The notes under the pieces were generated by a model. It searched no databases and was not told where the DNA came from. It was given only the letters and a program-made list of their open reading frames with translations. Made by a program: the position numbers and the translations under genes. From an uncultured Clostridia bacterium (GTDB lineage: Bacteria; Bacillota; Clostridia; Saccharofermentanales; Saccharofermentanaceae), in NCBI GenBank assembly GCA_946407705.1, contig CAMJPC010000003.1, forward strand, positions 124,001 through 188,000: a stretch of 64,000 nucleotides of DNA. Direction: 5' to 3'. This document shows positions 33,775 through 42,452 of this stretch, one piece after another. Positions within the stretch are counted from its first letter, which is position 1. Each line of letters starts with the position of its first letter.

Positions 33775-34248
33775 TTATGAGAAGAGGCTTACGGACTTTC
33801 CGTCATCGTTATAGATCTTCTTCTCGTTAACGACTACATAGCAGTCGCCTCCGAGCTTGGCAGCCTTCTGTTCAATGGTCTTGAAATCGATCTGTCTGCC
33901 GTTGATCTCCAACATGATCTTGCCGGTCTTCCTGGATGAAGCCGTTGTTTTCTTTGAAGTTGATTTTGTGCCGGAAGACTTGCTTCCGGTTGTCGTCTTA
34001 ACCTTGGATGCTTTCTTTGCGGCTGTGATGCCTACCGCTGTAGCCTTATTAACTGCAGATGTCTTTTTGGATGTTGATTTCTTTGAAGTCGACTTCTTGG
34101 CTGTCGAAGAACTCTGAGGGAGCGGAATACCGGCTATTGAAGAAACCTTCTTTTTGGACTTCTTCTGAGTCTCGCCTGACAATGCATCAGAGATCTGCTT
34201 GAATGTATCACCGAAGATGGATGAAATATCGAGTTTGTCGTCTGCCAT
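33775..34248 (-). CDS. DUF6465-like protein with Lys/Ser/Thr-rich linker
   Basis: A 157-residue protein: a short acidic N-terminal helix (residues 1-27), a long Lys/Ser/Thr/Ala-rich stretch (about 28-110) like histone-H1-type tails, and a C-terminal domain of about 45 residues (IMLEINGRQIDFKTIEQKAAKLG, YVVVNEKKIY with gaps) that resembles DUF6465. The basic tail suggests nucleic-acid or polyanion binding. The family label is from memory of the pattern. Confidence 0.65.
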   Translation of the reverse strand: MADDKLDISSIFGDTFKQISDALSGETQKKSKKKVSSIAGIPLPQSSSTAKKSTSKKSTSKKTSAVNKATAVGITAAKKASKVKTTTGSKSSGTKSTSKKTTASSRKTGKIMLEINGRQIDFKTIEQKAAKLGGDCYVVVNEKKIYNDDGKSVSLFS

Positions 34249-34325
34249 GGGTTTTACCTCCGCATGTTGTTTTTCTTATAATCCTGATTCTATAAATCTT
34301 CGAAAACAACGTCAATGACGCACCT

Positions 34326-35297
34326 TTAATAACCTATCTGCTTTAGGATTTTATCAAGGAGTTCGGCGTTCTTTATCGTGAATTCGGGTGTTATGTGCTG
34401 AGCCTCGCCGTTCTCGATGCATCTTCCGAGCTGTTCCACTTCAAGCATGTAATTCTGACCTGCATTGACCGTGGGATTATACTCTTTGTTTCCCGCCTTG
34501 ATCTTATAGGTCAGTCTTCCCGCCTGGTTATATTCCACTTCGGATTCAATCGTACCCTTGGAGCCGTGGATATAAAGCCTGTCACGCCGTCCGTCATTTG
34601 AAGGATCGAATATCATGCCGACATTGAATGCAGCTCTTACACCGTTCTTAAACTTCATGAGCGAAGAAGCGAAAAGGTCTGCTCCCTCATCATTGAACTC
34701 GGCATCTGCCAGAACATATTCAGGCTCTGAATCGATAAGCGAAAGGATCATTGTCGTGCAATAGCAGCCGAGATCGTACACGGCTCCGCCGCCCATGCTC
34801 TTGTGGATCCTTATGTCTTCTACATAGCCCTGCGTGTAGAATGCTGTCTCGATGAAATCTATGTCGCCGATGACTCCGCTCTGAAGATCGGATTTGAGAG
34901 AAGCAATATACGGACTGTGAAGATACGCGTACGCTTCCATGAGGATGACGTTGTTCTCTTTCGCTACGGCAAACATCTCCATCGCGTCTTCAGCATTTAA
35001 CGCCATCGGTTTCTCGCAAAGAACATGCTTGCCTTTCTTTAATGCCTTGATTACCCATTCCTTATGAAGATGGTTCGGAAGAGGAACATAGACGGCCTGA
35101 ACTTCGGGATCGTCAAGAAGGTTCTCATATCCGACATAGCCTTTCTGAAAACCGAACTCATTCTTATAGCTTTCGACCTTGTCTTCAGATCTTCCGGCTA
35201 TGGCATAAAGCTCACAGTTTAGAGCTTCCTTCATGCCCGGGATAGTGCATCCCCTGGCGATATTCGCAGTGCCTAAAACGCCCCATTTAACTGACAT
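34326..35297 (-). CDS. Gfo/Idh/MocA family oxidoreductase
   Basis: A 323-residue NAD(P)-dependent dehydrogenase: N-terminal Rossmann fold with GVLGTANIARG (residues 6-16), the conserved CEKPMALN motif near residue 95, and the C-terminal alpha/beta domain. It would oxidise or reduce a sugar, inositol or similar. It follows the alcohol dehydrogenase gene by 15 bases, so both form one leftward transcript. Confidence 0.9.
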   Translation of the reverse strand: MSVKWGVLGTANIARGCTIPGMKEALNCELYAIAGRSEDKVESYKNEFGFQKGYVGYENLLDDPEVQAVYVPLPNHLHKEWVIKALKKGKHVLCEKPMALNAEDAMEMFAVAKENNVILMEAYAYLHSPYIASLKSDLQSGVIGDIDFIETAFYTQGYVEDIRIHKSMGGGAVYDLGCYCTTMILSLIDSEPEYVLADAEFNDEGADLFASSLMKFKNGVRAAFNVGMIFDPSNDGRRDRLYIHGSKGTIESEVEYNQAGRLTYKIKAGNKEYNPTVNAGQNYMLEVEQLGRCIENGEAQHITPEFTIKNAELLDKILKQIGY

Positions 35298-35312
35298 AAC
35301 GATATCCTCCTG

Positions 35313-36491
35313 TTACATGCTCATTCTGAAGATGTCCAGCATTGCCTGTTCATTGAGGACCTTGGCCGAACCCATCTCCCCGCCGACACCTACAGCGCAC
35401 TTGTGCGCCATGGTAACAAGGTCTTCATCGGCAGCATTAATACCAAGTTCACGCAGATTTGTAGGCATTTTGATGCTCCTGTAGAAATCCTCCATTGCCT
35501 CGATACCCTTAAGAGCGATCTCCTCATCAGTTCCCTCATCCTTAACGTCCATGACGTTTAATGCGAACTTCTTGAATCTCGGGAGACAATTCTTATAAAC
35601 ATAACGTGCCCAGGAACCCCAGATCGCTGCAAGTCCCGCACCGTGAGCAACATCGTAAAGACCGCCAAGTTCATGCTCGAGCTTATGGGTCATCCAGTCT
35701 CCGCCGTCATTGCCGCATCCGGTAAGTCCGTTATGAGCGAGGCTTCCTGCCCACATTACCTCAGCACGTGCATCGTAGTTCTTTGGGTCGTCACGGAGGA
35801 TTACGGCATTCTTCTTAACCGTACGGAGAAGTCCTTCTGCGAGCGCATCGGTGATCTCCATGTTTCCGCCGTTGGTGAAATATCTTTCCATCGTGTGCAT
35901 CATGATGTCAGTGCATCCGCAAGCCGTCTGATAGTCAGGAAGCGTCATTGTAAGTTCCGGATTCATGATGGCAAACTTCGGACGGCCGTAATCGCTGCTG
36001 TAACCGCGCTTTACGAGGCCATCTTCCTTGGTGATTACGGAAGAATCGCTCATCTCGCTTCCCGTAGCTGCGATGGTAAGGATTACTCCCAGTGGAACGG
36101 CACCTTTTACCTGGCGCTTATAGTCGTAGAAATCCCAGACGTCGCCTTCGTTTGCGAGGCCGTAACCAATAGCTTTTGCCGAGTCGATGGCACTTCCGCC
36201 GCCAACAGCGAGAAGGAAATCCACGTTTTCTTTCCTGCAGAGTTCGATGCCTTCATAAACAAGTCCTAAATGCGGATTCGGGACAGCTCCACCAAGCTCT
36301 ACATAGGCGATACCTGCCTGATCCAGTGTGTTCTTCACGCGGTCGAGAAGACCGGAACGGACAACGCTTCCGCCGCCATAATGGATAAGGACCTTGGTTC
36401 CTCCGAATTCCTTGATGAGATCAGCTACCTGATCCTCTGTTTTCCTGCCGAAAATGACTTTTGTGGGGGTGTAGTACTTAAAATCAAACAT
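35313..36491 (-). CDS. Iron-containing alcohol dehydrogenase (butanol dehydrogenase-like)
   Basis: The 392-residue enzyme matches the BdhA/YqhD group of Fe-ADHs: GGGSAIDSAKAI (about residues 93-104), ATGSEMSDSSVI, and His ligands in MMHTMERYF, HKLEHELGGLYDVAHGAGLA shortened. It reduces aldehydes to alcohols with NAD(P)H, typical of fermentative Clostridia. ATG 36491 has GAGGAG eight bases upstream; a frame to 36518 lacks a site. Confidence 0.92.
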   Translation of the reverse strand: MFDFKYYTPTKVIFGRKTEDQVADLIKEFGGTKVLIHYGGGSVVRSGLLDRVKNTLDQAGIAYVELGGAVPNPHLGLVYEGIELCRKENVDFLLAVGGGSAIDSAKAIGYGLANEGDVWDFYDYKRQVKGAVPLGVILTIAATGSEMSDSSVITKEDGLVKRGYSSDYGRPKFAIMNPELTMTLPDYQTACGCTDIMMHTMERYFTNGGNMEITDALAEGLLRTVKKNAVILRDDPKNYDARAEVMWAGSLAHNGLTGCGNDGGDWMTHKLEHELGGLYDVAHGAGLAAIWGSWARYVYKNCLPRFKKFALNVMDVKDEGTDEEIALKGIEAMEDFYRSIKMPTNLRELGINAADEDLVTMAHKCAVGVGGEMGSAKVLNEQAMLDIFRMSM

Positions 36492-36538
36492 GGTATCATC
36501 TCCTCTCACGTTTACCAAAAGTTATTGATATTTTAACA

Positions 36539-36567
36539 TTGAAAGAATGACAAAAACTCTATATTAT
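36539..36567 (+). promoter_or_regulatory. Sigma-A-type promoter for lipoprotein gene
   Basis: TTGAAA (36539-36544), 17-base spacer, TATTAT (36562-36567), about 55 bases before the ATG at 36623. Confidence 0.7.
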
Positions 36568-36622
36568 TTAACTATATAGATAGGCAAATTATGAGTTTTT
36601 CCCGAGAATTCGGAGGTGTATC

Positions 36623-37441
36623 ATGAAGAACCGTATCGTATCTTTAATTACTCTCTTCCTTCTTATGTCTTTTGCAACGGGACTTGTTACCGCATGCAAC
36701 ATCAACACCATATTGCCTTTCGGCGATAATGGCGGCTACAACGACAGGAACGACAGAGACAATGAAGATGAAGAGGATGAAGAAGAGACAAAGAAGTCGG
36801 CAAAAAAGACTAAAGCCGTCCAGGAAGACGACGAGGATGATGCCAATGACGGATCTTCTGATACAAAAGCTCCTGCCGGAGACGACAGTCCTTATGGAAA
36901 AGCCACAGTTACAACTGCTTTTAAGTATTCCCACAAGACAAAGTATCTTGGAAAAGTAACCTGCAGCTATCCGAAGATCACGATCGAGGGCGTTGATACC
37001 AGCGACATCAACAGCGAGCTGGCAGCCTCATTCAAGGCCAGGGCCAAGAAGCATAAGGTCACATATGCGTACTACATCGGGAAAAACTACATTTCCATAC
37101 TGATAACACTGGAAAACGATATGGACTTCCCCGATTATGAATTCTTCGTCTATAACCTCTCCAGAGAGACCGGCAAAAAGATGACCAGAGATCAGATGTT
37201 CAAGGCGCTCGGAACGACCAGGAGTGCTTTCGAGGCAAGAGCTAAGAAGGCAATCCAGAGCTATTGGAAGAAGAATGATTTCATCAGCATGGACAAGAGC
37301 GGCTATAACAAGGTCATCAGTTCAAGCAGCATCAGCAAGACCATCCCTTACGTCAATTCCAAGGGCAAGCTCTGCTATCTCTATAAGCAGATGTATACTC
37401 CGGTAGGCGGAAACTACTACGACGTTCACGGCGGATGCTGA
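36623..37441 (+). CDS. Lipoprotein with acidic linker and DUF3298-like domain
   Basis: A 272-residue lipoprotein with lipobox LVTAC (Cys at about residue 25), a strongly acidic Asp/Glu-rich linker (about 38-95) and a C-terminal domain of about 175 residues paralogous to that of the lipoprotein at 6632-7516: both share a PKIT-G-TS-N start, Y-Y/F-VYN-SR-GKK-TR core and PF/Y-NS-GK near the end. GGAGG precedes the ATG. Function unknown; a peptidoglycan- or ion-sensing surface domain is possible. Confidence 0.75.
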   Translation: MKNRIVSLITLFLLMSFATGLVTACNINTILPFGDNGGYNDRNDRDNEDEEDEEETKKSAKKTKAVQEDDEDDANDGSSDTKAPAGDDSPYGKATVTTAFKYSHKTKYLGKVTCSYPKITIEGVDTSDINSELAASFKARAKKHKVTYAYYIGKNYISILITLENDMDFPDYEFFVYNLSRETGKKMTRDQMFKALGTTRSAFEARAKKAIQSYWKKNDFISMDKSGYNKVISSSSISKTIPYVNSKGKLCYLYKQMYTPVGGNYYDVHGGC

Positions 37442-37449
37442 CCTGCAAC

Positions 37450-37492
37450 TTTTTACGCTTCTGATCTGTATATAGGTTAGAAAGCGTAAAAA
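37450..37492 (+). promoter_or_regulatory. Hairpin touching the ribosome site of the lipoprotein gene
   Basis: TTTTTACGCTT (37450-37460) and AAGCGTAAAAA (37482-37492) are perfect 11-base arms with a 21-base loop. The right arm ends within AAGGAGG (37491-37497). It may end transcription of the previous gene and could also mask the ribosome site. Confidence 0.6.
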
Positions 37493-37505
37493 GGAGGAAC
37501 GGAAA

Positions 37506-37802
37506 ATGAAGATCACTCACGCTAAAAACTATAAGAAGCCGCTCTATGCAATAGGACTGGCTGCTACAATCATGGCTACAGCAGTATCCGGATGCACAGA
37601 CCTCGGCAAAGAAACCGACTATGCAGGCGGAATGGATGTACGACCCACCGAGACGACCGAAGTCAGACTTGAAGGAGAAGTGGAAGAAAGCTTCACAGAG
37701 ACATCTGAAACGAGACTTGAAGACGAAACAAAAACACGTCCATCCATGACCACTAAAGTCAAACTTGAAGGCGGAGTACCTATCGATGACAATGACTGCT
37801 AG
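37506..37802 (+). CDS. Short lipoprotein, candidate radical SAM substrate 1
   Basis: A 98-residue precursor. Residues 1-30 form a lipoprotein signal (YKKPLYAIG core, lipobox VSGC, Cys30); the rest is acidic with repeated short units EVRLEGEV, ETRLEDE and KVKLEGGV, and a C-terminal Cys. The first 30 residues match the next gene's product at 21 positions. AAGGAGG lies eight bases before the ATG. Together with the radical SAM gene this looks like a modified-peptide cassette; that is inference. Confidence 0.7.
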   Translation: MKITHAKNYKKPLYAIGLAATIMATAVSGCTDLGKETDYAGGMDVRPTETTEVRLEGEVEESFTETSETRLEDETKTRPSMTTKVKLEGGVPIDDNDC

Positions 37803-37822
37803 GAAGCATGAGGTATATGGCA

Positions 37823-38065
37823 ATGAAGATATCACCGTCAAAAGACTATAAAAAACCTCTTTATGCGATTGGCATCGCTGCTGTAATTGCAGCCACGGCA
37901 TTAACCGGCTGCGGCGAAGTGGAATATGCAGGAACAGCAGATACAAAACCGACAGAATCTGAAGTTGAGTTAGCCGGCGACGTGGCCATAGCACCGGAAG
38001 AAACCACAAGAGAAACTGTAAGCACCTTGATCACGGCCGGAATAGTTTCGAATAATGTTGACTGA
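37823..38065 (+). CDS. Short lipoprotein, candidate radical SAM substrate 2
   Basis: An 80-residue paralogue of the preceding protein: same leader with Cys30 after LTG, then an acidic tail with EVELAGDV and a Thr-rich end, no other Cys. ATG 37823 is chosen because it aligns exactly with the start of the first paralogue; a frame beginning at 37808 adds five residues and has a ribosome site that is too close. The radical SAM gene begins nine bases after the stop. Confidence 0.68.
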   Translation: MKISPSKDYKKPLYAIGIAAVIAATALTGCGEVEYAGTADTKPTESEVELAGDVAIAPEETTRETVSTLITAGIVSNNVD

Positions 38066-38074
38066 CGACAGATT

Positions 38075-39136
38075 ATGAACCTTACACTTCACCTTACAGA
38101 TAATTGCAACATGGACTGCAGCTACTGCATCCGCGAGAAATGCCCCAAAGACATGAGCGAAGAGGTGCTCTATAAAGCCTGCGATCTTGCATTCTCAAAA
38201 GGAACGCGCGCTGGCCTCTGCTTTTTCGGCGGTGAGCCTCTGCTCAAGAAGGACCTCATATTTAAAGCCCTGGACTATTGTGAAAAGAAAGCGGCCGAGA
38301 CAGGAATAAGGTTCGACTGCAAGATGACCACGAACGGCACTCTTCTCGATGAGGAATTCCTTGAGCGTGCGGTTAAGGCTCATCTCGGAATAGGCATGTC
38401 TTTCGACGGCAAGGCGCAGGACACCTGCAGAGTCTTTGCAAACGGAAAGCCCACTTCATCTGTTGTTGAAGAAAAAGCAAAACTTCTTCTTAAATATATG
38501 CCTGAGGCATCTGCTCTTGCCACGATCGCGCCTCAGGCTGTTCCCTTTTACGCAGAATCAGTCAGGTATCTTCACGAACTCGGATTTAAGCACGTATCTT
38601 TTGTCATCGCGTACGGTCATAAAGTAGCCTGGACCGACAGCGATCTCGATCTGTTAAGAGAGCAGCTTGAGAAAACAGCATCCTATCTTAAGGAGCTGTT
38701 CATCAAAAAAGACAGATTCTACATGTCCGCCATTGACTCTAAGATAAGCGACTGCATAAGAGGCAATAACACGGCTGAGCGCTGCCATCTTGGAGTAAGA
38801 CAGCTCCCTGTCACTCCTTCAGGAGACCTTTATCCATGCACCTCGTTCATCGGAGATAAAGACTATCTTTTAGGCAATGTATTTGGCGGCATCGACAATA
38901 AAAAGGTTGCAGAACTTGCAAAAAAATCTTCGACTCCGGAGACATGCAAGGGATGCGATCTGGTCAAGCGCTGCACCAATTCATGCGGATGCGCAAACAG
39001 GATGAATACCGGCAATGAGAATCAGGTATCACCTTTGCAGTGCACATATGAACGCATGCTGATCGAGATAAGCGACAGATTAGGCGAAGAACTGTATCAG
39101 ATCGACCCTGAGAGATTTGCTGAAAAGTTTACTTAA
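38075..39136 (+). CDS. Radical SAM/SPASM peptide-modifying enzyme
   Basis: The 353-residue enzyme has the radical SAM cluster motif CNMDCSYC (Cys11, 15, 18) right at the N-terminus, a GGEPLL motif near residue 52, and a C-terminal SPASM domain with at least eight cysteines (from CHLG near 231, CTSF, then CKGCDLVKRCTNSCGC and a final C). It is the architecture of sulfatase and RiPP maturases that make thioether or C-C links. No RRE domain is fused. It is tightly packed behind two short lipoprotein genes, its likely substrates. Confidence 0.85.
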   Translation: MNLTLHLTDNCNMDCSYCIREKCPKDMSEEVLYKACDLAFSKGTRAGLCFFGGEPLLKKDLIFKALDYCEKKAAETGIRFDCKMTTNGTLLDEEFLERAVKAHLGIGMSFDGKAQDTCRVFANGKPTSSVVEEKAKLLLKYMPEASALATIAPQAVPFYAESVRYLHELGFKHVSFVIAYGHKVAWTDSDLDLLREQLEKTASYLKELFIKKDRFYMSAIDSKISDCIRGNNTAERCHLGVRQLPVTPSGDLYPCTSFIGDKDYLLGNVFGGIDNKKVAELAKKSSTPETCKGCDLVKRCTNSCGCANRMNTGNENQVSPLQCTYERMLIEISDRLGEELYQIDPERFAEKFT

Positions 39137-39149
39137 AGCAATCAAAATG

Positions 39150-39281
39150 TCACGCGGTTCCGCTCACTACATGAAGCTTAACGGTCTCATAAGTGTCCTC
39201 AGGGGAGTTGTGATTCCGTTCTTCTAAACATATGCACAAATAACCCGTTCCACCGGTAACTCTAAAAAGTCCGTTGTCCAT
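39150..39281 (-). CDS. Possible small protein of 43 residues
   Basis: A short leftward frame in the 197-base gap between the radical SAM gene and the next gene. It starts with ATG at 39281 and has a CIC motif in the middle (residues 16-18). Ribosome site is weak (GAG about ten bases upstream). No match is recognised; it might also be a fragment of a larger lost gene. Confidence 0.28.
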   Translation of the reverse strand: MDNGLFRVTGGTGYLCICLEERNHNSPEDTYETVKLHVVSGTA

Positions 39282-39333
39282 CACACGGATATTCTCAATT
39301 GAGTATCAAACAAAGAGCTGAAGATGGCGGCAG

Positions 39334-39645
39334 TTAATCCTTGCCGTATCTTCTCTCATATCTGGCCTTAGCGCGTGACCATGGAGCCAGTTCATTGTAT
39401 TTCTCATCGCGGACTATACAGTAAGCGGAATCAATATCATCGCCACCCGCTTCGAAAAGCAGACGTCCCTTGCTTATCAGCGCATCGGGACTGTCATCAC
39501 CGGTAAGCGCATCATCAAGCCTGTCATAGGTCTCTTTATCGATCTGGCAAAGCTGATAAAAACCTCTCCAGCTGCGTTCTGCCGTATAGATATCACTTTC
39601 TTCGTCGTAGCACGCTTTCCAGCAAAGACCTTCTTTGAACTGCAT
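39334..39645 (-). CDS. Hypothetical protein, 103 residues
   Basis: A soluble, acidic protein with many Tyr, Trp and Cys residues (CWKACYDEE near the N-terminus, basic end YERRYGKD). No signal peptide or known domain. It follows the LacI-GGDEF gene by 35 bases in the same direction and may be cotranscribed. Confidence 0.55.
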   Translation of the reverse strand: MQFKEGLCWKACYDEESDIYTAERSWRGFYQLCQIDKETYDRLDDALTGDDSPDALISKGRLLFEAGGDDIDSAYCIVRDEKYNELAPWSRAKARYERRYGKD

Positions 39646-39680
39646 CTGAAAACCCCTTTTCCGCTGTTTTACCTTACTTA

Positions 39681-41612
39681 TTATCCGCGGTTTCTTCTCG
39701 ATTTATGCTTCTTCTTTTCAGCATACATCTTCTCATCCGCGGCTTTCAGATACTTCTCGGAGATCTCCGAAATGCTGCCCATCTCATCTGTTGGAACCAT
39801 AATGCAGTAACCCGAACTGAAATTAACGGTATAAGGCTTTCTGTCGCGCCTGTTGATGAGCTCTAAATGTTCTCTCGTCTTTGAGATAAATACCTTCGCC
39901 ATCTCTTCGGTATAATCCTTGGCGATCATGGTAAACTCATCGCCGCCGGACCTCACGCATATCTCACCGTTACCGGCAGCGAAATTCATTGATTCGGCAA
40001 TTGCGCAAAGACTGTAGTCGCCTTCAGCATGACCATAATCATCATTGATGTGCTTGAGGTCATCCATGTCAAAGATCAACAGCGCGACCGGAGTCTTTGT
40101 CTCGATACAATCACTGCAGATCTCATCGAAAAAGAGTTCAAAGCCATGTCTGTTATAAAGATTCGTAAGCATATCCCTGTTGTAAAGGTTCTCCATATGC
40201 CTTACGGCGGAACTTAATTCCTGTCTGACTCTCCAGTTGTCGAGCATACATCCGAGATTGACTATCCATGCAAGCATTGTGAGCTTGTTGTATGTCTTGT
40301 CTTCCGGCGAGACGATCATGTAACCCATGTAATACTGGAGGTGATGGATCGGGAAGATAAAGTAAGGTTTAGGCGAATCCATAATATCCTTGGGCAGTAT
40401 CTCCTTCTTCCTGAATGTCTTCTTTTCGACAGACTTCCTGTTAATAAAGCCTGCAACGACAGTCATCTCCTCATCGGTCTCATGAAAATGCTCATCGATC
40501 GTCCTTTTCTTGTTCCAGTCGTGAGGCAGACATAAGAGCATGTCTTCAAATCCCGTATCGACCGCAGCATTCTCAGATATCTCGCGGAAGCAGTCCTCGA
40601 TCGTGTCAGCACCCGACACACCGAGCGATAGATTGATCATAGACTGAGATAGATAAGAAGCACCGTCTAACCTTCCCTGGAAAAGCTTTCTTATGTCATC
40701 GATCGAATCGGTTGAAAGCTCCTTACATCCGCAAGACTGCATGCACATGAGCTTACCGTGGATCCTGATATTGTCCTTAATCTTCTCGCCGTCCCAGATC
40801 CTGTGGAGCGCATAAACACTCTGATAACCCGACTCATAGAACGGCTGTTCGGATGTTGTTATTGAAGGTAAGCCCTGATATGCTTCCTCTACTCCGTCAT
40901 ATCCCGTGACTATGATATCTCCGGGGACTCTTATCCCTCTGGATTTGCAGGCAGCTATGAGTCCCATTGCAGAATAGTCGTTTGCGCATATTATCGCTTC
41001 CGGATATTTCCTGCCGCGCTTATTGCTCTGCTCGAGGAAGTAATCAAGAGCAGCCTCGCCGCAGCTTCTCCACAAAGTGCCGTAATAGACCTTCTCAGGA
41101 TCAAATTCTATGCCGTTGCTGATAAGGGTATCCTTGTATGCTTCTATTCTTTCATCCGTGAAATACTTGCCTTTGATGCCTGCCAGATGGTAGATATCTT
41201 TGCAGCCGTGGACCTTGATAACGTGATCTACGATATCGCTGAACGATGCCGATTCATCGTTTAAGATGTTGATAAGTCCGTCCTCTTTGCTTCCGACGTT
41301 AATGACCGGAAGATCCGTTGCCTTAAGCCTCTTCATAAGACAGTTGTACGCATGGCCGTTCATTGACTGGTCGACCTTAATGATACCGTCAAAATCATTC
41401 AGATCCGGAAGCTCTATCGCAACAACATCACCTTCATCGTAAAGATGGAACTTATCGTAGACTTTGCTGCTGTAAGAATCGCTGAAGCTGGTAAAACAGA
41501 TGACCTTGTCGCCCGTCTCTTCCGCAGCCTTAATAACACCATTGATCATGGTGCGTACCATAGGTTCGTAAATACTAGAAGAAAAAACAGCGATCTTTCT
41601 GCGTTTTACCAT
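39681..41612 (-). CDS. LacI-type ligand-binding domain fused to GGDEF
   Basis: The 643-residue protein begins with a LacI/periplasmic-binding-protein-like sugar-sensing domain (about residues 5-285: DFDGIIKVDQ, GYDGVEEAYQGLPSITT) without the helix-turn-helix, followed by a middle region of about 190 residues and a GGDEF domain (about 470-635) with intact SGGDEF. It has no signal peptide, so it should sense a cytoplasmic metabolite and set cyclic di-GMP synthesis. Such proteins are known in Clostridia but poorly studied. Confidence 0.85.
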   Translation of the reverse strand: MVKRRKIAVFSSSIYEPMVRTMINGVIKAAEETGDKVICFTSFSDSYSSKVYDKFHLYDEGDVVAIELPDLNDFDGIIKVDQSMNGHAYNCLMKRLKATDLPVINVGSKEDGLINILNDESASFSDIVDHVIKVHGCKDIYHLAGIKGKYFTDERIEAYKDTLISNGIEFDPEKVYYGTLWRSCGEAALDYFLEQSNKRGRKYPEAIICANDYSAMGLIAACKSRGIRVPGDIIVTGYDGVEEAYQGLPSITTSEQPFYESGYQSVYALHRIWDGEKIKDNIRIHGKLMCMQSCGCKELSTDSIDDIRKLFQGRLDGASYLSQSMINLSLGVSGADTIEDCFREISENAAVDTGFEDMLLCLPHDWNKKRTIDEHFHETDEEMTVVAGFINRKSVEKKTFRKKEILPKDIMDSPKPYFIFPIHHLQYYMGYMIVSPEDKTYNKLTMLAWIVNLGCMLDNWRVRQELSSAVRHMENLYNRDMLTNLYNRHGFELFFDEICSDCIETKTPVALLIFDMDDLKHINDDYGHAEGDYSLCAIAESMNFAAGNGEICVRSGGDEFTMIAKDYTEEMAKVFISKTREHLELINRRDRKPYTVNFSSGYCIMVPTDEMGSISEISEKYLKAADEKMYAEKKKHKSRRNRG

Positions 41613-41729
41613 GTCACTTTGCCTGTACGGATAAAATCAGTAAGCGTTTAAACTGACTTTATTATACAGCGGATTAACTCATGACTTTGTAAACAAACTT
41701 TTTCGGATTTAGAAAGCTGAAGTCATATT

Positions 41730-42452
41730 CTAATCATATGCCCGATCAACGGGATTCCCGTCTTTAAATTCCGAATAGTCGATCTTGCCGTTTTTGGCAT
41801 TGACCTTTATGGTGCTGTATGTGTTAAGCGTAAATTCATAATACAGATAGTTTTGGGTATCATTAAATTTCAGCACATATGTCCCATATATAAGATTTCC
41901 GCGGTTCATCATCATTGAATGTTTATTCTTACATGCCAGTTCGGCAACTTTAGGGAAGATCTTCTCCGGATCGACAGAAAGTAACCTGTTCGGGTTATGC
42001 TGACGCCTCACGGCAAACATTCTGGTAAAGCGCTTAACTTTGCTGACGCTCTGGGCATAATACGGCTTGTCATCCACTAAGATTCCGTCAATATATTCTC
42101 GGCCGTACAGCTGTATGTCGGTTACTTTTCCGTCTCTGCCATCAACTATGTAATCGATCAGGCAGATATCTGTCACTTCCTCAGAATCCTTGTCCTCAAA
42201 GCATTTTCTCATTGTCTCATTCTGTCCGTCGTACTTTTCTTCATTGAAAAACTTGTCTTCAAGATAATAGATGTGTTCGCCGAATTTCTTAAATACCAAG
42301 GGCTTTATCTCGAAATCACATTCGTATTCCCCACTGCTTATAAAAGCAGGCTCTTCACCGGCAGAACGCAGATTAAAACTGCATCCTGTAAGCATGGAAA
42401 ACAGGATGCAGAGTATTAAGACTGATGTTCTGATGTGATCTCTTCTTTTCAC
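41730..42452 (-). CDS. Lipoprotein of unknown function
   Basis: A 240-residue lipoprotein with a lipobox LTGC (Cys about 24) after a hydrophobic core. The mature part is charged with many Tyr and Lys, and repeated strand-like segments. Its start overlaps the stop of the YhfC gene by four bases, placing it at the end of an XRE-YhfC-lipoprotein operon. No domain recognised. Confidence 0.68.
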   Translation of the reverse strand: MKRRDHIRTSVLILCILFSMLTGCSFNLRSAGEEPAFISSGEYECDFEIKPLVFKKFGEHIYYLEDKFFNEEKYDGQNETMRKCFEDKDSEEVTDICLIDYIVDGRDGKVTDIQLYGREYIDGILVDDKPYYAQSVSKVKRFTRMFAVRRQHNPNRLLSVDPEKIFPKVAELACKNKHSMMMNRGNLIYGTYVLKFNDTQNYLYYEFTLNTYSTIKVNAKNGKIDYSEFKDGNPVDRAYD

